This document shows, piece after piece, positions 34,832 to 43,495 of a DNA stretch of 64,000 nt; position 1 is the first letter of the stretch, and the number at the start of each line of letters is the position of its first letter. The notes under the pieces are model-generated. The model was not told the DNA's origin. It worked only from the letters and a program-made list of their open reading frames with translations, and searched no databases. The stretch is from Ruminococcus flavefaciens (GTDB taxonomy: Bacteria; Bacillota; Clostridia; Oscillospirales; Ruminococcaceae), in assembly GCA_902760805.1 (NCBI GenBank), contig CACWHY010000012.1:1-64000 (forward strand). The letters run 5' to 3'. A program made the translations under genes and the position numbers.

Positions 34832-34860
34832 TTATACCAAAAAAATTCTGATTATTCAAC
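34832..34860 (-). promoter_or_regulatory. Promoter of the nusB-recN-PBP operon
   Basis: TTGAAT (34855-34860) and TATAAT (34832-34837) on minus, 17-base spacer. The -35 box touches the stop codon of spoIIIAH, so read-through from the sporulation operon is also possible. Confidence 0.82.
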
Positions 34861-35408
34861 TACTTTACCTCAAAAATTCTGATATTTTCTGCAGAAACTT
34901 CACTTTCTCCCATGATTATCTCCTTGATAGAGGCCGCCTGCGCCTTATCTAAGCCTTCTGTGCGCACTACCACCTTGGCAGTTTCGCCATCGAGATAGGC
35001 AACGCAGTCTTCGAAACCCTGTGCCTTGATCAGAGTTTCGATAGTTCCCTCTGACTCGATCAGCCTTGACACCTCCACGGCGTCAAGGGCGTTGACCACC
35101 ATTTCGTCCTGAGTAAGGTCTCTTCCGCCGATTATCGACTGGAGAGTCTGGACAGCCTGATCACGGTCGTTCATCTTGTCCAGCCTAGCCTGTGCGAAGA
35201 AATCCTCAGCGTTCTGCTGGTCAGGGTCTGCATCTGCATTGACGAACTCTGTCTCGCCGTAGCTCTCCTTCTCGGAAACTCCAACGCTGTCACGGGCTCC
35301 CAGGGGCGGAGCTGCCGTATAGTTTATGTACACAGCTATGGCAAGCATAAGCGTGAGACAGGTCATGATTATCTGCTTCTTCCCGATTATCATTGATGGC
35401 TTTTTCAT
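34860..35408 (-). CDS. spoIIIAH: Stage III sporulation protein AH
   Basis: A 182-residue protein with an N-terminal membrane anchor (residues 12-28) and an extracytoplasmic ring-building domain (RDQAVQTLQSIIGG..., YLDGETAKVVVRTEGLDKAQAASIKEIIMGES). SpoIIIAH in the mother cell pairs with forespore SpoIIQ in the feeding-tube channel. It is the last gene of spoIIIA. Confidence 0.93.
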   Translation of the reverse strand: MKKPSMIIGKKQIIMTCLTLMLAIAVYINYTAAPPLGARDSVGVSEKESYGETEFVNADADPDQQNAEDFFAQARLDKMNDRDQAVQTLQSIIGGRDLTQDEMVVNALDAVEVSRLIESEGTIETLIKAQGFEDCVAYLDGETAKVVVRTEGLDKAQAASIKEIIMGESEVSAENIRIFEVK

Positions 35409-35938
35409 CTGTTTTCCTCCTTGAGTTCAGTAACGTAAATTCTTCCGGCAGGCAGTCCCAGCACTGCTGTCACCGCCTTGTATATCCTCTCCTGCACCAC
35501 CGGGCTCCCGCCGCCGGTACAGATCACCGCAGCGCCTGTGATCTCAGGGAGCTCCACCTTCTCCACAAGCGCCGATCTTTCACTGTTTCCGCCAACTATC
35601 ACATACTTTCTCTCCTCCTCCGTCCGGTCTGATGAATGGCTGATCTTGCCCTCTGAGGCGTAAACGCAGCGCTCACCGCTGCCCACAGTCAGGCAGACCT
35701 TTACCTGTCCGGCGCCTTCTATCCCGCATAGGAATTTCTCCAGCCGCTCCTCTGCCGAGATCCTGTATTCCTCCGCAGAAATGCTCTCGGGGGGCTCTGT
35801 GGACTTTGCTTTCGGGGAGCTTTCCGGTAAAAACGAGGACAAAAGTATGAGCAGCAGGCCGGCAGCTCCCAGAAGTGTGACTACAAAAGTGCTGCTCTTC
35901 TTGCCAAGGAGCCCCCTGAGCCTTTCAACGATCTCCAT
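35405..35938 (-). CDS. spoIIIAG: Stage III sporulation protein AG
   Basis: A 177-residue protein: a single helix near residues 20-37 then the ring-forming domain, with AAVICTGGGSPVVQERIYKAV and VLGLPAGRIYV at the C-terminus. In Bacillus it forms the large mother-cell ring of the channel. Overlaps its neighbours by a few bases. Confidence 0.92.
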   Translation of the reverse strand: MEIVERLRGLLGKKSSTFVVTLLGAAGLLLILLSSFLPESSPKAKSTEPPESISAEEYRISAEERLEKFLCGIEGAGQVKVCLTVGSGERCVYASEGKISHSSDRTEEERKYVIVGGNSERSALVEKVELPEITGAAVICTGGGSPVVQERIYKAVTAVLGLPAGRIYVTELKEENR

Positions 35939-36386
35939 CTACGACCTCCGTTTCCGCACCCAGACTGCTCCTGACCACCTCTGCGGCTTGGGAGAAGCTG
36001 TCCGTTTTCAGCTCCACCTTACTAATATCTATGCTAAGATCCGGCAAAATATTAACCTCGACCGAAACATTTTCACAGGATATACCAGCGCCGGAGATCT
36101 GCTCCGCCAGCACAGAAGCGATGTTCTCCTCAGACTGAGCCTTCACCTGAGCAAGATAGACCTCCTGAGAATAGCCATATGCGCTCAGGTCCGCCTGGTC
36201 GATCACCGGCAGTTCAAATTCCAAGCCGCCCTTCACGAAGGGCGCCGTCAGCACCAGTGCAAGAATGAGATCCAGGATCAGGCGAAGCTGGCCCTTCAGC
36301 TTTGTGCCGCCGGCAAGAGCCTCCACCACGCACATAACCGCAGACACTGCACAAATGGCTCTAACAGCCGAATTTAAGCCTTCCAT
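35925..36386 (-). CDS. spoIIIAF: Stage III sporulation protein AF
   Basis: A 153-residue protein with two N-terminal membrane helices and a small extracytoplasmic domain ending in LGAETEVVDGDR. It is identified by position between spoIIIAE and spoIIIAG and by the SpoIIIAF-like ALVLTAPFVKGG segment. Confidence 0.88.
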   Translation of the reverse strand: MEGLNSAVRAICAVSAVMCVVEALAGGTKLKGQLRLILDLILALVLTAPFVKGGLEFELPVIDQADLSAYGYSQEVYLAQVKAQSEENIASVLAEQISGAGISCENVSVEVNILPDLSIDISKVELKTDSFSQAAEVVRSSLGAETEVVDGDR

Positions 36387-36390
36387 AAGA

Positions 36391-37485
36391 TCAACCTCCG
36401 CTTTGGATAAGGATAGCAGAACAGATGAGGAACATCAGTCCGTAGCAAACAAGGACGCTTTGTGCGATCGCAAGGCCACTGTCGAAGCTCCGGAGCAGCT
36501 TGCAAAGACCCTCCGCCGAAAAGAGCTCCGCCGCAGCAGCTCCCAGGCTAAGTGCTCCACGGAATAGGAGGAGCTCAACCACCGGCGGCACCATGATCAG
36601 CAGGATCGCTGCCGTTCCAGCTGCTCCCACTGTGCAGCGCAGCACGTCAAAGCTGCCACGCACCGTAGAATAGGCATCGGATACCGCTCCGCCGACTAAG
36701 GGAACTGCTCCGGATATCACAAAACGAGCAGTCTTTGAAAGAGCTGTGTCAGCTCGGCCGGCGATCGTGCATTTTAAGCTGACAAAGCCCGTGAAAAGGG
36801 TCATGGCGACCGTGATCCCCCAGACAATGATCTTCCGGAGAGCATTGACCAAGGCCTCTGAGGGCTTACTGCTGAAGGCGCTGGTGGAAATGGAAAGTGC
36901 AGATATAACTCCCAATATCGGCAGGAGAAGGCTATTTGTCAAAGCCACTATCATCTCGGAGGCTCCAAGGATCATAAGGTTGTAGGCTCCGGCAGAGGTC
37001 AAGCCGCCGCAGGCTGCCGTAAGTCCGGCAAAAGTTGGCACAAAGACCAAAATGAAGCCGCCCGTCCGGGAGACCACCTGAGCCGTACTTTCGTAAATTG
37101 AGCAGATCTGGGGCAATGCCACAGCTACTGCCGCCAGCGCAGCCACCATGTCTGTGATCCTTCCAGCCGGCGACCCGTCACTGGAAAAAGCTCGTGCAAC
37201 AGCTGAGAAGACAGCGATAAGAACTAGGCTCCCCAAAAGGCGGAGCGGAGCTCCTAAATGGCTTGAAACTGCGGTTTTTGCGGTATGCCAGAAGCTATCA
37301 GGAGAAAACTGTGCAGCCTCCTGACTAATCAGATCAAGGTCACTCTCAGCAAGGATCTGATCCACCTGAGAAATGATCTCCGCTTGAGCCTCCTCAGCAG
37401 CCAAAGCCTGGTCAGGCGAGACCAAAGCAAGCAGTAAGGCTGTCCAAATAATGCCTAAGATAAGCGAAATATAGCGTTTTCTCAC
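36391..37485 (-). CDS. spoIIIAE: Stage III sporulation protein AE
   Basis: A 364-residue polytopic protein with a signal-peptide-like N-terminus and six or more helices (FVPTFAGLTAACGG, SGAVPLVGGAVSDAYSTV). The GTG at 37485 was chosen: it follows GGTGG and overlaps the spoIIIAD stop in a GTGA, giving translational coupling; the longer upstream frame reads through spoIIIAD in another phase. Confidence 0.92.
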   Translation of the reverse strand: MRKRYISLILGIIWTALLLALVSPDQALAAEEAQAEIISQVDQILAESDLDLISQEAAQFSPDSFWHTAKTAVSSHLGAPLRLLGSLVLIAVFSAVARAFSSDGSPAGRITDMVAALAAVAVALPQICSIYESTAQVVSRTGGFILVFVPTFAGLTAACGGLTSAGAYNLMILGASEMIVALTNSLLLPILGVISALSISTSAFSSKPSEALVNALRKIIVWGITVAMTLFTGFVSLKCTIAGRADTALSKTARFVISGAVPLVGGAVSDAYSTVRGSFDVLRCTVGAAGTAAILLIMVPPVVELLLFRGALSLGAAAAELFSAEGLCKLLRSFDSGLAIAQSVLVCYGLMFLICSAILIQSGG

Positions 37486-37871
37486 AACAGACCACCTACC
37501 CTTTGCACTAGCTCTCGGATCAGAGGAAGGCTCAGAAATACAAGTGCCCCACGCCCCCACATTTCTGCCGCCGACCCGATCGCGGATTCTCCGCAGTCCC
37601 GGCAAAGGCTTGAGGTCAGCTGAGTGATGAACGCTATAGCCAAGGCCTTGAAAACTACTGAAATATAGCCTTCTGACAGGCCAGACTCAGAAAAAATCTC
37701 CCGAAGCTGGCTGGTCAGCGGCGAAAGCATTGCCAGAAGCGCTGCCGATACGATAACACAGGCAGCCAGCGCTGCCGCCAGGGACTGCTCACGGGAATAC
37801 TGTCGGAGAAGCACGGCCAAAATGGCTGAACATAGGCAAAAACCGGCAGTTGTAAGGCTATCGCTCACCAT
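37482..37871 (-). CDS. spoIIIAD: Stage III sporulation protein AD
   Basis: A 129-residue protein with four hydrophobic helices; ISVVFKALAIAFITQLTSSLCRDCGESAIG is a well-conserved SpoIIIAD stretch (given here as two halves, ISVVFKALAIAFITQ and LTSSLCRDCGESAIG). Overlaps spoIIIAC by 7 bases. Confidence 0.93.
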   Translation of the reverse strand: MVSDSLTTAGFCLCSAILAVLLRQYSREQSLAAALAACVIVSAALLAMLSPLTSQLREIFSESGLSEGYISVVFKALAIAFITQLTSSLCRDCGESAIGSAAEMWGRGALVFLSLPLIRELVQRVGGLL

Positions 37872-38062
37872 AGCCCGAACACCGTTTTGACCTGCTCGAA
37901 GAGGTCGCCGATCTCCTGCACGATGAGCACCAAAACAACTATCAGCCCCGCCAGAGTTGTCATCATTGCCTGCTCTTCCCTTTCTGCCCGTTTCAAAACA
38001 AGGCTCAGGACTGACACGATGATCCCTACTCCCGCTATCTTAAAAATCAGGTCAATATCCAT
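37865..38062 (-). CDS. spoIIIAC: Stage III sporulation protein AC
   Basis: A 65-residue protein with two helices, MDIDLIFKIAGVGIIVSVL and LAGLIVVLVLIVQEIGDLF, the standard SpoIIIAC form. Confidence 0.93.
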   Translation of the reverse strand: MDIDLIFKIAGVGIIVSVLSLVLKRAEREEQAMMTTLAGLIVVLVLIVQEIGDLFEQVKTVFGLW

Positions 38063-38080
38063 TTTATCCCTTCCTTTTGG

Positions 38081-38584
38081 CTATATTACGAGGATCCCGG
38101 CCATTGCACCGAATAGGACTCCTAGGCTGCGATACAGCTTTCCGCATTTTTCAAGCCTGTCCTGAGCCTGTTTTTCGAGCAGGTCTGAGCGCTCCTCCAA
38201 AACTGAAAGTGTCCGGAGAACGCTCTCAGCTTCAGTGGCAGAAAATGCGTCGCCGATCTGGGCTAAGACCTGTCGCTGTTCGCAGGAAGCGCCCTCCTGC
38301 TCAAAAGCTGCTTTTTTCCAAAGCGACAAAATATCTACCGATGGTGTAAATTCCGCAGGCAGATCTTTCACAAATGTTAGCAGAGGAAATCTTCCGCCCT
38401 GTCGGAGGATCTCTATAAGCTCAAAAAACTCAGCACTTTGTCCACGAACTGCGTAGCTGAACTGCCGTAGAAGCTCAGAGGTCTGCCGGGAAAGATCTCT
38501 GGTTTTTCGCAATTTTTCCGCAGATAGAGCACCTAATCCTCCGCCGCAGCAGGTAAGGAGCAACGCACCAAACAGCCTAAGCAC
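38081..38584 (-). CDS. spoIIIAB: Stage III sporulation protein AB
   Basis: A 167-residue protein resembling a type II secretion F-domain, with an N-terminal helix (FGALLLTCCGGGLGAL) and a C-terminal one. The GTG at 38584 has GGAGG eight bases upstream and overlaps spoIIIAA by 8 bases; a longer frame upstream lacks a ribosome site. Confidence 0.9.
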   Translation of the reverse strand: MLRLFGALLLTCCGGGLGALSAEKLRKTRDLSRQTSELLRQFSYAVRGQSAEFFELIEILRQGGRFPLLTFVKDLPAEFTPSVDILSLWKKAAFEQEGASCEQRQVLAQIGDAFSATEAESVLRTLSVLEERSDLLEKQAQDRLEKCGKLYRSLGVLFGAMAGILVI

Positions 38585-39482
38585 GGCTGAGCCTCCTGAT
38601 CTCAGAGATACGCCCGGGGAAGCTGCTCCCTGCAAGAAAAACAGCGTGATTGAAGACTCTCTTTTCCAGAAGGTCAGCAGCGATCCTCCGGCGAAGAAGG
38701 TCATCGTAGCTGGATGCATGGATCGTAGCCGCAAAACGGACGCCGCTTCCATAAGCCCGAAAAATAGCCTGTTGATCGGAGTCAGTAGAGATCTCGTCGC
38801 AGAAGATCATATCAGGCGAAAGAGTGCGCACCGCCATTGTGATCCCCTTTGAACGGTCACAGCCGGAAAGCACGTCCGTCATTGTGCCAACGTCCCATGT
38901 GCTGCCGATCTCGGAGCGCTCATCAATTAGAGCCACCTTCCACCGGTCGCCGCAAAGCCGGCAAAGGTCACGCAGGACTGTGGTCTTTCCGGAATTCACC
39001 TCACCGCAGATCAAAACACTGCCGCCGCCTCGCATAAGCAGACGAAAGATCTCAGCACCACAGCCCAGCACCTGCCTTGAGATCCTGAAATTCAGTCCGA
39101 AAAAGCTCCGAAGAATGGGCGGATCAGTCTCAGAAAATGCTCCGGATACTCCTACTCGAATTCCGTTTTCAATTACGAAAAAACCTTGCGCAAGCTCCCG
39201 TGACTTGCTGTGAAGCGAGTATCGGGAGAGCGACTGAACGACCGAAGTGATCTCCTCAGAGGAGATCGTTATCAGATCAGCATTGGATCGCAAAGAAGCA
39301 AGAGTACCGTTTTTCGCCAAAAACAGGGACTTGTCCGGGTAAACCAAAGAGACAGGCCGGCCACGGCGAAGACGGACCTCGCTTAAATTCTCCCCATCAG
39401 CGGCAGGGATCTTCCTCAAGGCTTCGCTGATATGCTTGGGCAGATAGCTTGCGATGATCTCATAGCTTGTACTATTGTTCAC
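38577..39482 (-). CDS. spoIIIAA: Stage III sporulation protein AA (secretion-type ATPase)
   Basis: A 301-residue ATPase with Walker A GEVNSGKTT and Walker B DMIFCDEIST, belonging to the type II/IV secretion ATPase family. It is required for SpoIIIA channel function. The start is GTG behind AAGGAG. No clear sigma-A promoter precedes it. A weak sigma-E-like pair can be drawn near 39500-39535, as expected for a mother-cell operon, but it is not convincing. Confidence 0.93.
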   Translation of the reverse strand: MNNSTSYEIIASYLPKHISEALRKIPAADGENLSEVRLRRGRPVSLVYPDKSLFLAKNGTLASLRSNADLITISSEEITSVVQSLSRYSLHSKSRELAQGFFVIENGIRVGVSGAFSETDPPILRSFFGLNFRISRQVLGCGAEIFRLLMRGGGSVLICGEVNSGKTTVLRDLCRLCGDRWKVALIDERSEIGSTWDVGTMTDVLSGCDRSKGITMAVRTLSPDMIFCDEISTDSDQQAIFRAYGSGVRFAATIHASSYDDLLRRRIAADLLEKRVFNHAVFLAGSSFPGRISEIRRLSRA

Positions 39483-39533
39483 ATCATCAACTCCTTACAC
39501 CAAATCATATTCAGCGGACCCGGATCTTATGAC

Positions 39534-39558
39534 AAAAAAAGGACGCAAAACTGCGTCC
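39534..39558 (-). terminator. Distal terminator of the ABC operon
   Basis: Stem GGACGCA/TGCGTCC (39541-39558) followed on minus by T7 (39534-39540). It is the second of two tandem terminators. Confidence 0.85.
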
Positions 39559-39559
39559 A

Positions 39560-39589
39560 TAAAAAAACAGCACACCGAAGTGTGCTGTT
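39560..39589 (-). terminator. Proximal terminator of the ABC operon
   Basis: Ten-base perfect stem with a UUCG tetraloop on minus (39566-39589), followed by a T-run. It lies nine bases past the permease stop codon. Confidence 0.93.
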
Positions 39590-39597
39590 GTGATCGA

Positions 39598-40494
39598 TCA
39601 TTCCTTTACACCACCAAGGGCAACGCCGGCGATGATGAATCTGGAAAGAAGAACGTAAACAATTACGATAGGAAGGATACTCAGCGCAATTGCTAAGTAA
39701 ATAGCACCGTAATCTGTGAACTTATCAGAAGCCTGGATAGCGGAAACCATCATAGGAAGGGTCTTCTGCTCAAACTTGGAGCTGATAAGGATCATGTTAG
39801 GTGTATAGAAGTTGTTCCAGCTAGCGATGAAGGCGAAGATAGCCTGTACAGCGATAGCGGGCTTCATCATGGGGATCGCAATTGATACGAAAGTTCTGAA
39901 CTCATTGCATCCGTCGATACGGGCAGCCTCAACGATGTCAAGCGGGAAGGATGACTTCATGTAAGAACGCATAAAGTAAACTACCGCAGGTGCTGCGATC
40001 GAGGGGATGATAAGAGGCCAGTAAGTATCTGTCAATTTCAGCTTCAGCATGAAGGATACGAATCCGGCAGAAGTAACCTGTACAGGTACCATCATTACGA
40101 GAAGGATGATAGTGTAGGAGATCTCCTTGAGCTTGAAGTCGTAAACGTGGATACCGTAAGCTGTCATTGCAGAGAAGAATACAGTGAAGATCGTAGAAAA
40201 TCCTGTGATCAGAAGGCTGTTTCTGTAACCGATCCAAACGTTGTAAACTGTACGATAGTTTACGTCCTTGAACAGCTTAGTGATGTTCTTGCCAAGGTTT
40301 GTTCCGGGAACGAAAGAGATACCGTTAGCGATCTCAGAATTCTCACGAGTTGCATTGATGATAAGGATGTAAATAGGAAGGAGGCATATGATAGTAAGGA
40401 TAATGAACCAAATAACCAGGATAGTAGACTTTAATCTGATCTTTGCGGTATAGTTATCCTTGCCTGTTCCATAAACAGATTTCATATTACTCAT
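39598..40494 (-). CDS. Carbohydrate ABC transporter permease (MalG type)
   Basis: A 298-residue permease with six helices and the EAA-type loop EAARIDGCNEFRTFVSIAIPMMKPA that contacts the ATPase. It forms the channel with the upstream MalF-type permease, overlapping it by 4 bases. The substrate is probably an oligosaccharide. No ATPase gene is in the operon. Confidence 0.93.
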   Translation of the reverse strand: MSNMKSVYGTGKDNYTAKIRLKSTILVIWFIILTIICLLPIYILIINATRENSEIANGISFVPGTNLGKNITKLFKDVNYRTVYNVWIGYRNSLLITGFSTIFTVFFSAMTAYGIHVYDFKLKEISYTIILLVMMVPVQVTSAGFVSFMLKLKLTDTYWPLIIPSIAAPAVVYFMRSYMKSSFPLDIVEAARIDGCNEFRTFVSIAIPMMKPAIAVQAIFAFIASWNNFYTPNMILISSKFEQKTLPMMVSAIQASDKFTDYGAIYLAIALSILPIVIVYVLLSRFIIAGVALGGVKE

Positions 40495-41552
40495 ATCGAA
40501 AGACCTCCAAACTGTTTACTCTCCCTCTTATTCTGCTGGGCGATCTTCTTACGCTGCTTCTTCTTAGCGATCTCATCCTTATCACGGGTGAGATAGAATG
40601 CGATACAGCCCAGAATAAGAGTGATAAAGAAAAGTATAACTGAAGCTGCACCTGCGTAGCCCATCTTAGGAGATACGATGTCGTGGAAATATTCGTAAAT
40701 ATAAACAGCAACAGTTTTGAGGTTATCACTGACTTTGTTAGGATCCTTATGATAGAGATAAGGAATATCGAACATCTGGAGACCACCGATCATGGAGGTT
40801 ACCAGTGTGTAAGCCATAATGGGGCTTAAGAGGGGCAGAGTAATCTTTCTGAACACCTGACCGGAGCTTGCACCGTCGATGCTTGCAGCCTCGAACAGTG
40901 AGGGGTTGATACCCTGGATACCGGACATGAGCATGATCATGGTATTACCAAACCACATCCATGTCTGAATGAACATTACAACGCCACGGGACTGCCATAC
41001 ACCGGTGATGAACTTGATAGTATCATACTTCTCGGAAACAGAGTCCTGGCTAACGATCCCCATCTTGTTCAGCAGCAGGTTGAGGGCACCAGGACCATTC
41101 TGAGCCTCGCCACAGAGCTGGAGGAACAGTACAGCAACTGAAGCTGCTGTGATAATGTTCGGGAGATACATAACGATCTTGAAAAATCCCTTTCCCGGGA
41201 TCTTGAGGTTAGCTTCTGTGAACCAAACCGCAAGGGAAAGAGACAGAATGATCTGAGGAATAAAGTTACCTACCCACAGGATAACAGTGTTTACCAGTGA
41301 GGAAGCAAACTTTTCATGAACCATCTTGATGGCACGCTTTTCGCCACCAAAGAGGATAGCCTTATAGTTATCAAATCCAACATATGTCTCAAGAGCCTCG
41401 GCGCTGCCGTTGCCCTTAAAACTGATAATGAAGGTATTGATCAGAGGCCATAACTGGAAAAAGAAATAAACAATAAAAAACGGCAGAATAAACAAGTAGC
41501 CATATTTTGCATAGCTGATAGATTTAATTCGCCTCTGTGCAGCTGATGCCAT
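40491..41552 (-). CDS. Carbohydrate ABC transporter permease (MalF type)
   Basis: A 353-residue permease with six or seven helices and the EAA loop EAASIDGASSGQVFRKITLPLLSPI. The C-terminus is basic (KKKQRKKIAQQNKRESKQ). The ATG at 41552 was preferred to a GTG three codons earlier because GAGAGG then lies at a normal distance. Confidence 0.92.
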   Translation of the reverse strand: MASAAQRRIKSISYAKYGYLFILPFFIVYFFFQLWPLINTFIISFKGNGSAEALETYVGFDNYKAILFGGEKRAIKMVHEKFASSLVNTVILWVGNFIPQIILSLSLAVWFTEANLKIPGKGFFKIVMYLPNIITAASVAVLFLQLCGEAQNGPGALNLLLNKMGIVSQDSVSEKYDTIKFITGVWQSRGVVMFIQTWMWFGNTMIMLMSGIQGINPSLFEAASIDGASSGQVFRKITLPLLSPIMAYTLVTSMIGGLQMFDIPYLYHKDPNKVSDNLKTVAVYIYEYFHDIVSPKMGYAGAASVILFFITLILGCIAFYLTRDKDEIAKKKQRKKIAQQNKRESKQFGGLSI

Positions 41553-41595
41553 AACACACACCCTCTCAAAGAATCAATTGTTAAATAAATATACA

Positions 41596-41623
41596 CCTAC
41601 GGAATACCGAAGTATTCCGTAGG
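41596..41623 (-). promoter_or_regulatory. Intercistronic hairpin between binding protein and permease
   Basis: Perfect 12-base stem closed by a C(UUCG)G tetraloop on minus. It is followed by a mixed A/T stretch and not a clean T-run, so it is more likely an mRNA-stability or partial-termination element that gives more binding protein than permease. Confidence 0.7.
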
Positions 41624-41664
41624 CATCAAAAATCATATTTTGATCAAGGTATATTTGTTTTAGA

Positions 41665-43134
41665 TTAGTCGATCTCGAGATCTGTGATAGCCTCAGCAAC
41701 CTTGTCCTTGAATGCTTCCTGAGTTGCATCCCAGTCACCAGAACCGTCGAGGTATGTCTCCTGAACAGCGTTGATGAAGTTGGTCTTGATAGTTGCATCG
41801 TAAGGAGTGATAAGGCCGTTGAAGTTGATGTTCTTAGCGTTATCAGCCAGTGCAGCGTAGAAGTTCTGACCACCGAGGTTGTTTGTGATTGTCTCGTTGA
41901 ATACAGTGTTGGAGCTGATGAGATCATCCATTACCTTGCTGTTGTTAACGTACTCAGGCTTCTTTGTAGCGTACTCAGACATCTGAGCCTCGTCAGAAGT
42001 AGCAGAGAGGATGAACTCCTTAGCGAGATCGCCGTTATCTGTAGCGGGATTAACAACGATCCATGTACCGCCCCAGTAGAATGCCTGAGGACCCTGGCAA
42101 ACGTTCCACTTGCCGTATGTAGCTCCGCCTTCGCCGCCTGCAGCGTCGAGTGCGAATCCACCGAAGCCCCATGTAGATACGAAGTAACCCATGCAGGTGT
42201 CGTTTGTACCAGCAGCTGTCCACTCATCTGTCCACTGGCCGTTCTTTGTGATACCGCCGCAATCCCAGAGCTTCTTAGCTGTGTCAGCGAAGTCCTTGCA
42301 GAAGTCATCGATAACGAGCTTGTTGTCAACAACCCAAGGCTGTGTACGACCGCAAGCGTAAGCCTGCCACATACCACCAAGAGTATCAGCCAGAGCTGTC
42401 TTACCGCCAGACTTGTCAGCAACTGTCTCAGCAGCTGTTACGAACTTATCCCAGTCAGAGATCTGAGCCTGCATAGCCTCAGGTGAATCTGCATCCAGGT
42501 AGTCCTTAGCGAGGTCAGCTCTGTAGTAGAAGCCGCCTGCTGCAGCCTGCCATGAAACGCCCTTACGAACGCCGTCAGTTGTCTTACCGATCTCATCTGT
42601 GTAGCTGTAGATGTTAGCGAAATCAGCATCGCCAAGACCGAGCTTGTCAAGAGCAAGAGTCTTAGTATCGTCGTTGATGTACTTCAGAGCCCAGTCAGCC
42701 TCACAGAAGTAAACGTCGAGATCCTCGCCGCTCTGGAAGAGCTGATCGTACTTCTCGGAAGCGTCGCCGCCGCCTACACCGAAGTTGATGAAGTTGATGC
42801 CGTCAACCTTGCCGCCAGCAAGATCGTCAGCGATCGTGTCAAAGCTGATGCCCTTCCACTGAGCGATGAGGTAAGGTACATCGTCAGCGTTCCAAGCTGC
42901 AACTGTGAATGTGTCGCCGCCTGTAGCAACAGAAGCGTCGATCTCTCCGGAAGGAGCAGCCTCGGAAGACTCGTCAGGAGTCTCGGAAGACTCGTCAGGA
43001 GTCTCGGAAGACTCGCTTGATGAAGCCTCAGATGATGAAGAGCTGGATGAAGCGTCGTCGCCACAGCTTGCGAAAGCAGTTGCTGCCATAGCGAGTGTAG
43101 CTACTAATGCTAATGTCTTCTTAAGTGTGTTCAT
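41665..43134 (-). CDS. Sugar ABC transporter substrate-binding lipoprotein
   Basis: A 489-residue protein with a lipoprotein signal peptide (lipobox AFASCG, Cys24), a Ser/Glu/Thr-rich tether (residues 28-60) with tandem ETPDESS units, then a family 1 solute-binding domain (KWNVCQGPQAFYWGGTWIVV). Anchored on the cell surface, it delivers a carbohydrate to the two permeases encoded after it. Codon use is strongly biased (GCTG, AAG-rich), suggesting high expression. A structured leader lies upstream. Confidence 0.93.
   Translation of the reverse strand: MNTLKKTLALVATLAMAATAFASCGDDASSSSSSSEASSSESSETPDESSETPDESSEAAPSGEIDASVATGGDTFTVAAWNADDVPYLIAQWKGISFDTIADDLAGGKVDGINFINFGVGGGDASEKYDQLFQSGEDLDVYFCEADWALKYINDDTKTLALDKLGLGDADFANIYSYTDEIGKTTDGVRKGVSWQAAAGGFYYRADLAKDYLDADSPEAMQAQISDWDKFVTAAETVADKSGGKTALADTLGGMWQAYACGRTQPWVVDNKLVIDDFCKDFADTAKKLWDCGGITKNGQWTDEWTAAGTNDTCMGYFVSTWGFGGFALDAAGGEGGATYGKWNVCQGPQAFYWGGTWIVVNPATDNGDLAKEFILSATSDEAQMSEYATKKPEYVNNSKVMDDLISSNTVFNETITNNLGGQNFYAALADNAKNINFNGLITPYDATIKTNFINAVQETYLDGSGDWDATQEAFKDKVAEAITDLEID
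42961..43015. repeat. 21-base tandem repeat in the lipoprotein tether
   Basis: Unit CTCGGAAGACTCGTCAGGAG(T) repeated 2.6 times, encoding ETPDESS copies. In-frame, so copy number could vary without breaking the protein. Confidence 0.85.
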
Positions 43135-43158
43135 TAGATTTTTCCTCCTTAAATATGT

Positions 43159-43188
43159 ATATTATATTTTCATAATGAAATATAATAT
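43159..43188. promoter_or_regulatory. Palindrome with -10 box before the binding-protein gene
   Basis: Perfect 11-base inverted repeat ATATTATATTT/AAATATAATAT with an eight-base centre. On minus it contains TATAAT about 40 bases before the start codon, without a clear -35. It may be a second promoter under operator control, or an AT-rich hairpin in the leader. Confidence 0.5.
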
Positions 43189-43209
43189 GTGTGAGATGTG
43201 AAATTGTTT

Positions 43210-43490
43210 GTTGCCGGCCTTTCCCTTTGCGTTCTCAGCTCGAATGACTGTCCTCACCCGCCGCACAAACTGCTTTGGTGTGGCCGAATCGCTCGATAAG
43301 AGCAGTATTACCTAAGACTTTCGTCTTTGTAATCCATTGAAACAGCCGTTTGTTCGGGAGTTTCCCGTTACAGCCTTGATCTGTGTCAGCAGCTCTGCCA
43401 GTGACGTTTTCACCTTGCAAAGTTGTTTTCCCGACATTCATCAAGCCGTACCCTGCATTTTTTATATATCGCAGGCGTGCTGTTTTTGTA
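43210..43490 (-). ncRNA. Candidate structured RNA upstream of the ABC operon
   Basis: A GC-richer block in AT-rich surroundings, transcribed on minus from the promoter at 43496-43524. At least six short hairpins are visible: CCTGC/GCAGG, GTGA/TCAC, CGGGA/TCCCG (43355-43367), AAAC/GTTT, AAGAC-GAAA-GTCTT with a GNRA loop (43314-43327), and GCTC/GAGC. A 69-codon open frame (43235-43444) has no ribosome site and no protein character. The general look recalls large structured clostridial RNAs such as raiA-motif RNAs, but I cannot verify the family. Confidence 0.5.
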
Positions 43491-43495
43491 CTTAA

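Noticed and set aside
39490..39540. Sigma-E promoter for spoIIIA
   Set aside because: Expected on biological grounds, but the candidate -35/-10 pair is too weak to annotate as a feature.
42961..43015. CRISPR-like array
   Set aside because: The repeat is a direct in-frame 21-base tandem inside a lipoprotein tether without spacers. No CRISPR array or cas gene was seen anywhere in the window.
43235..43444. 69-codon frame before the ABC operon
   Set aside because: No ribosome site, no protein character, and its DNA forms many short hairpins; better explained as structured RNA.
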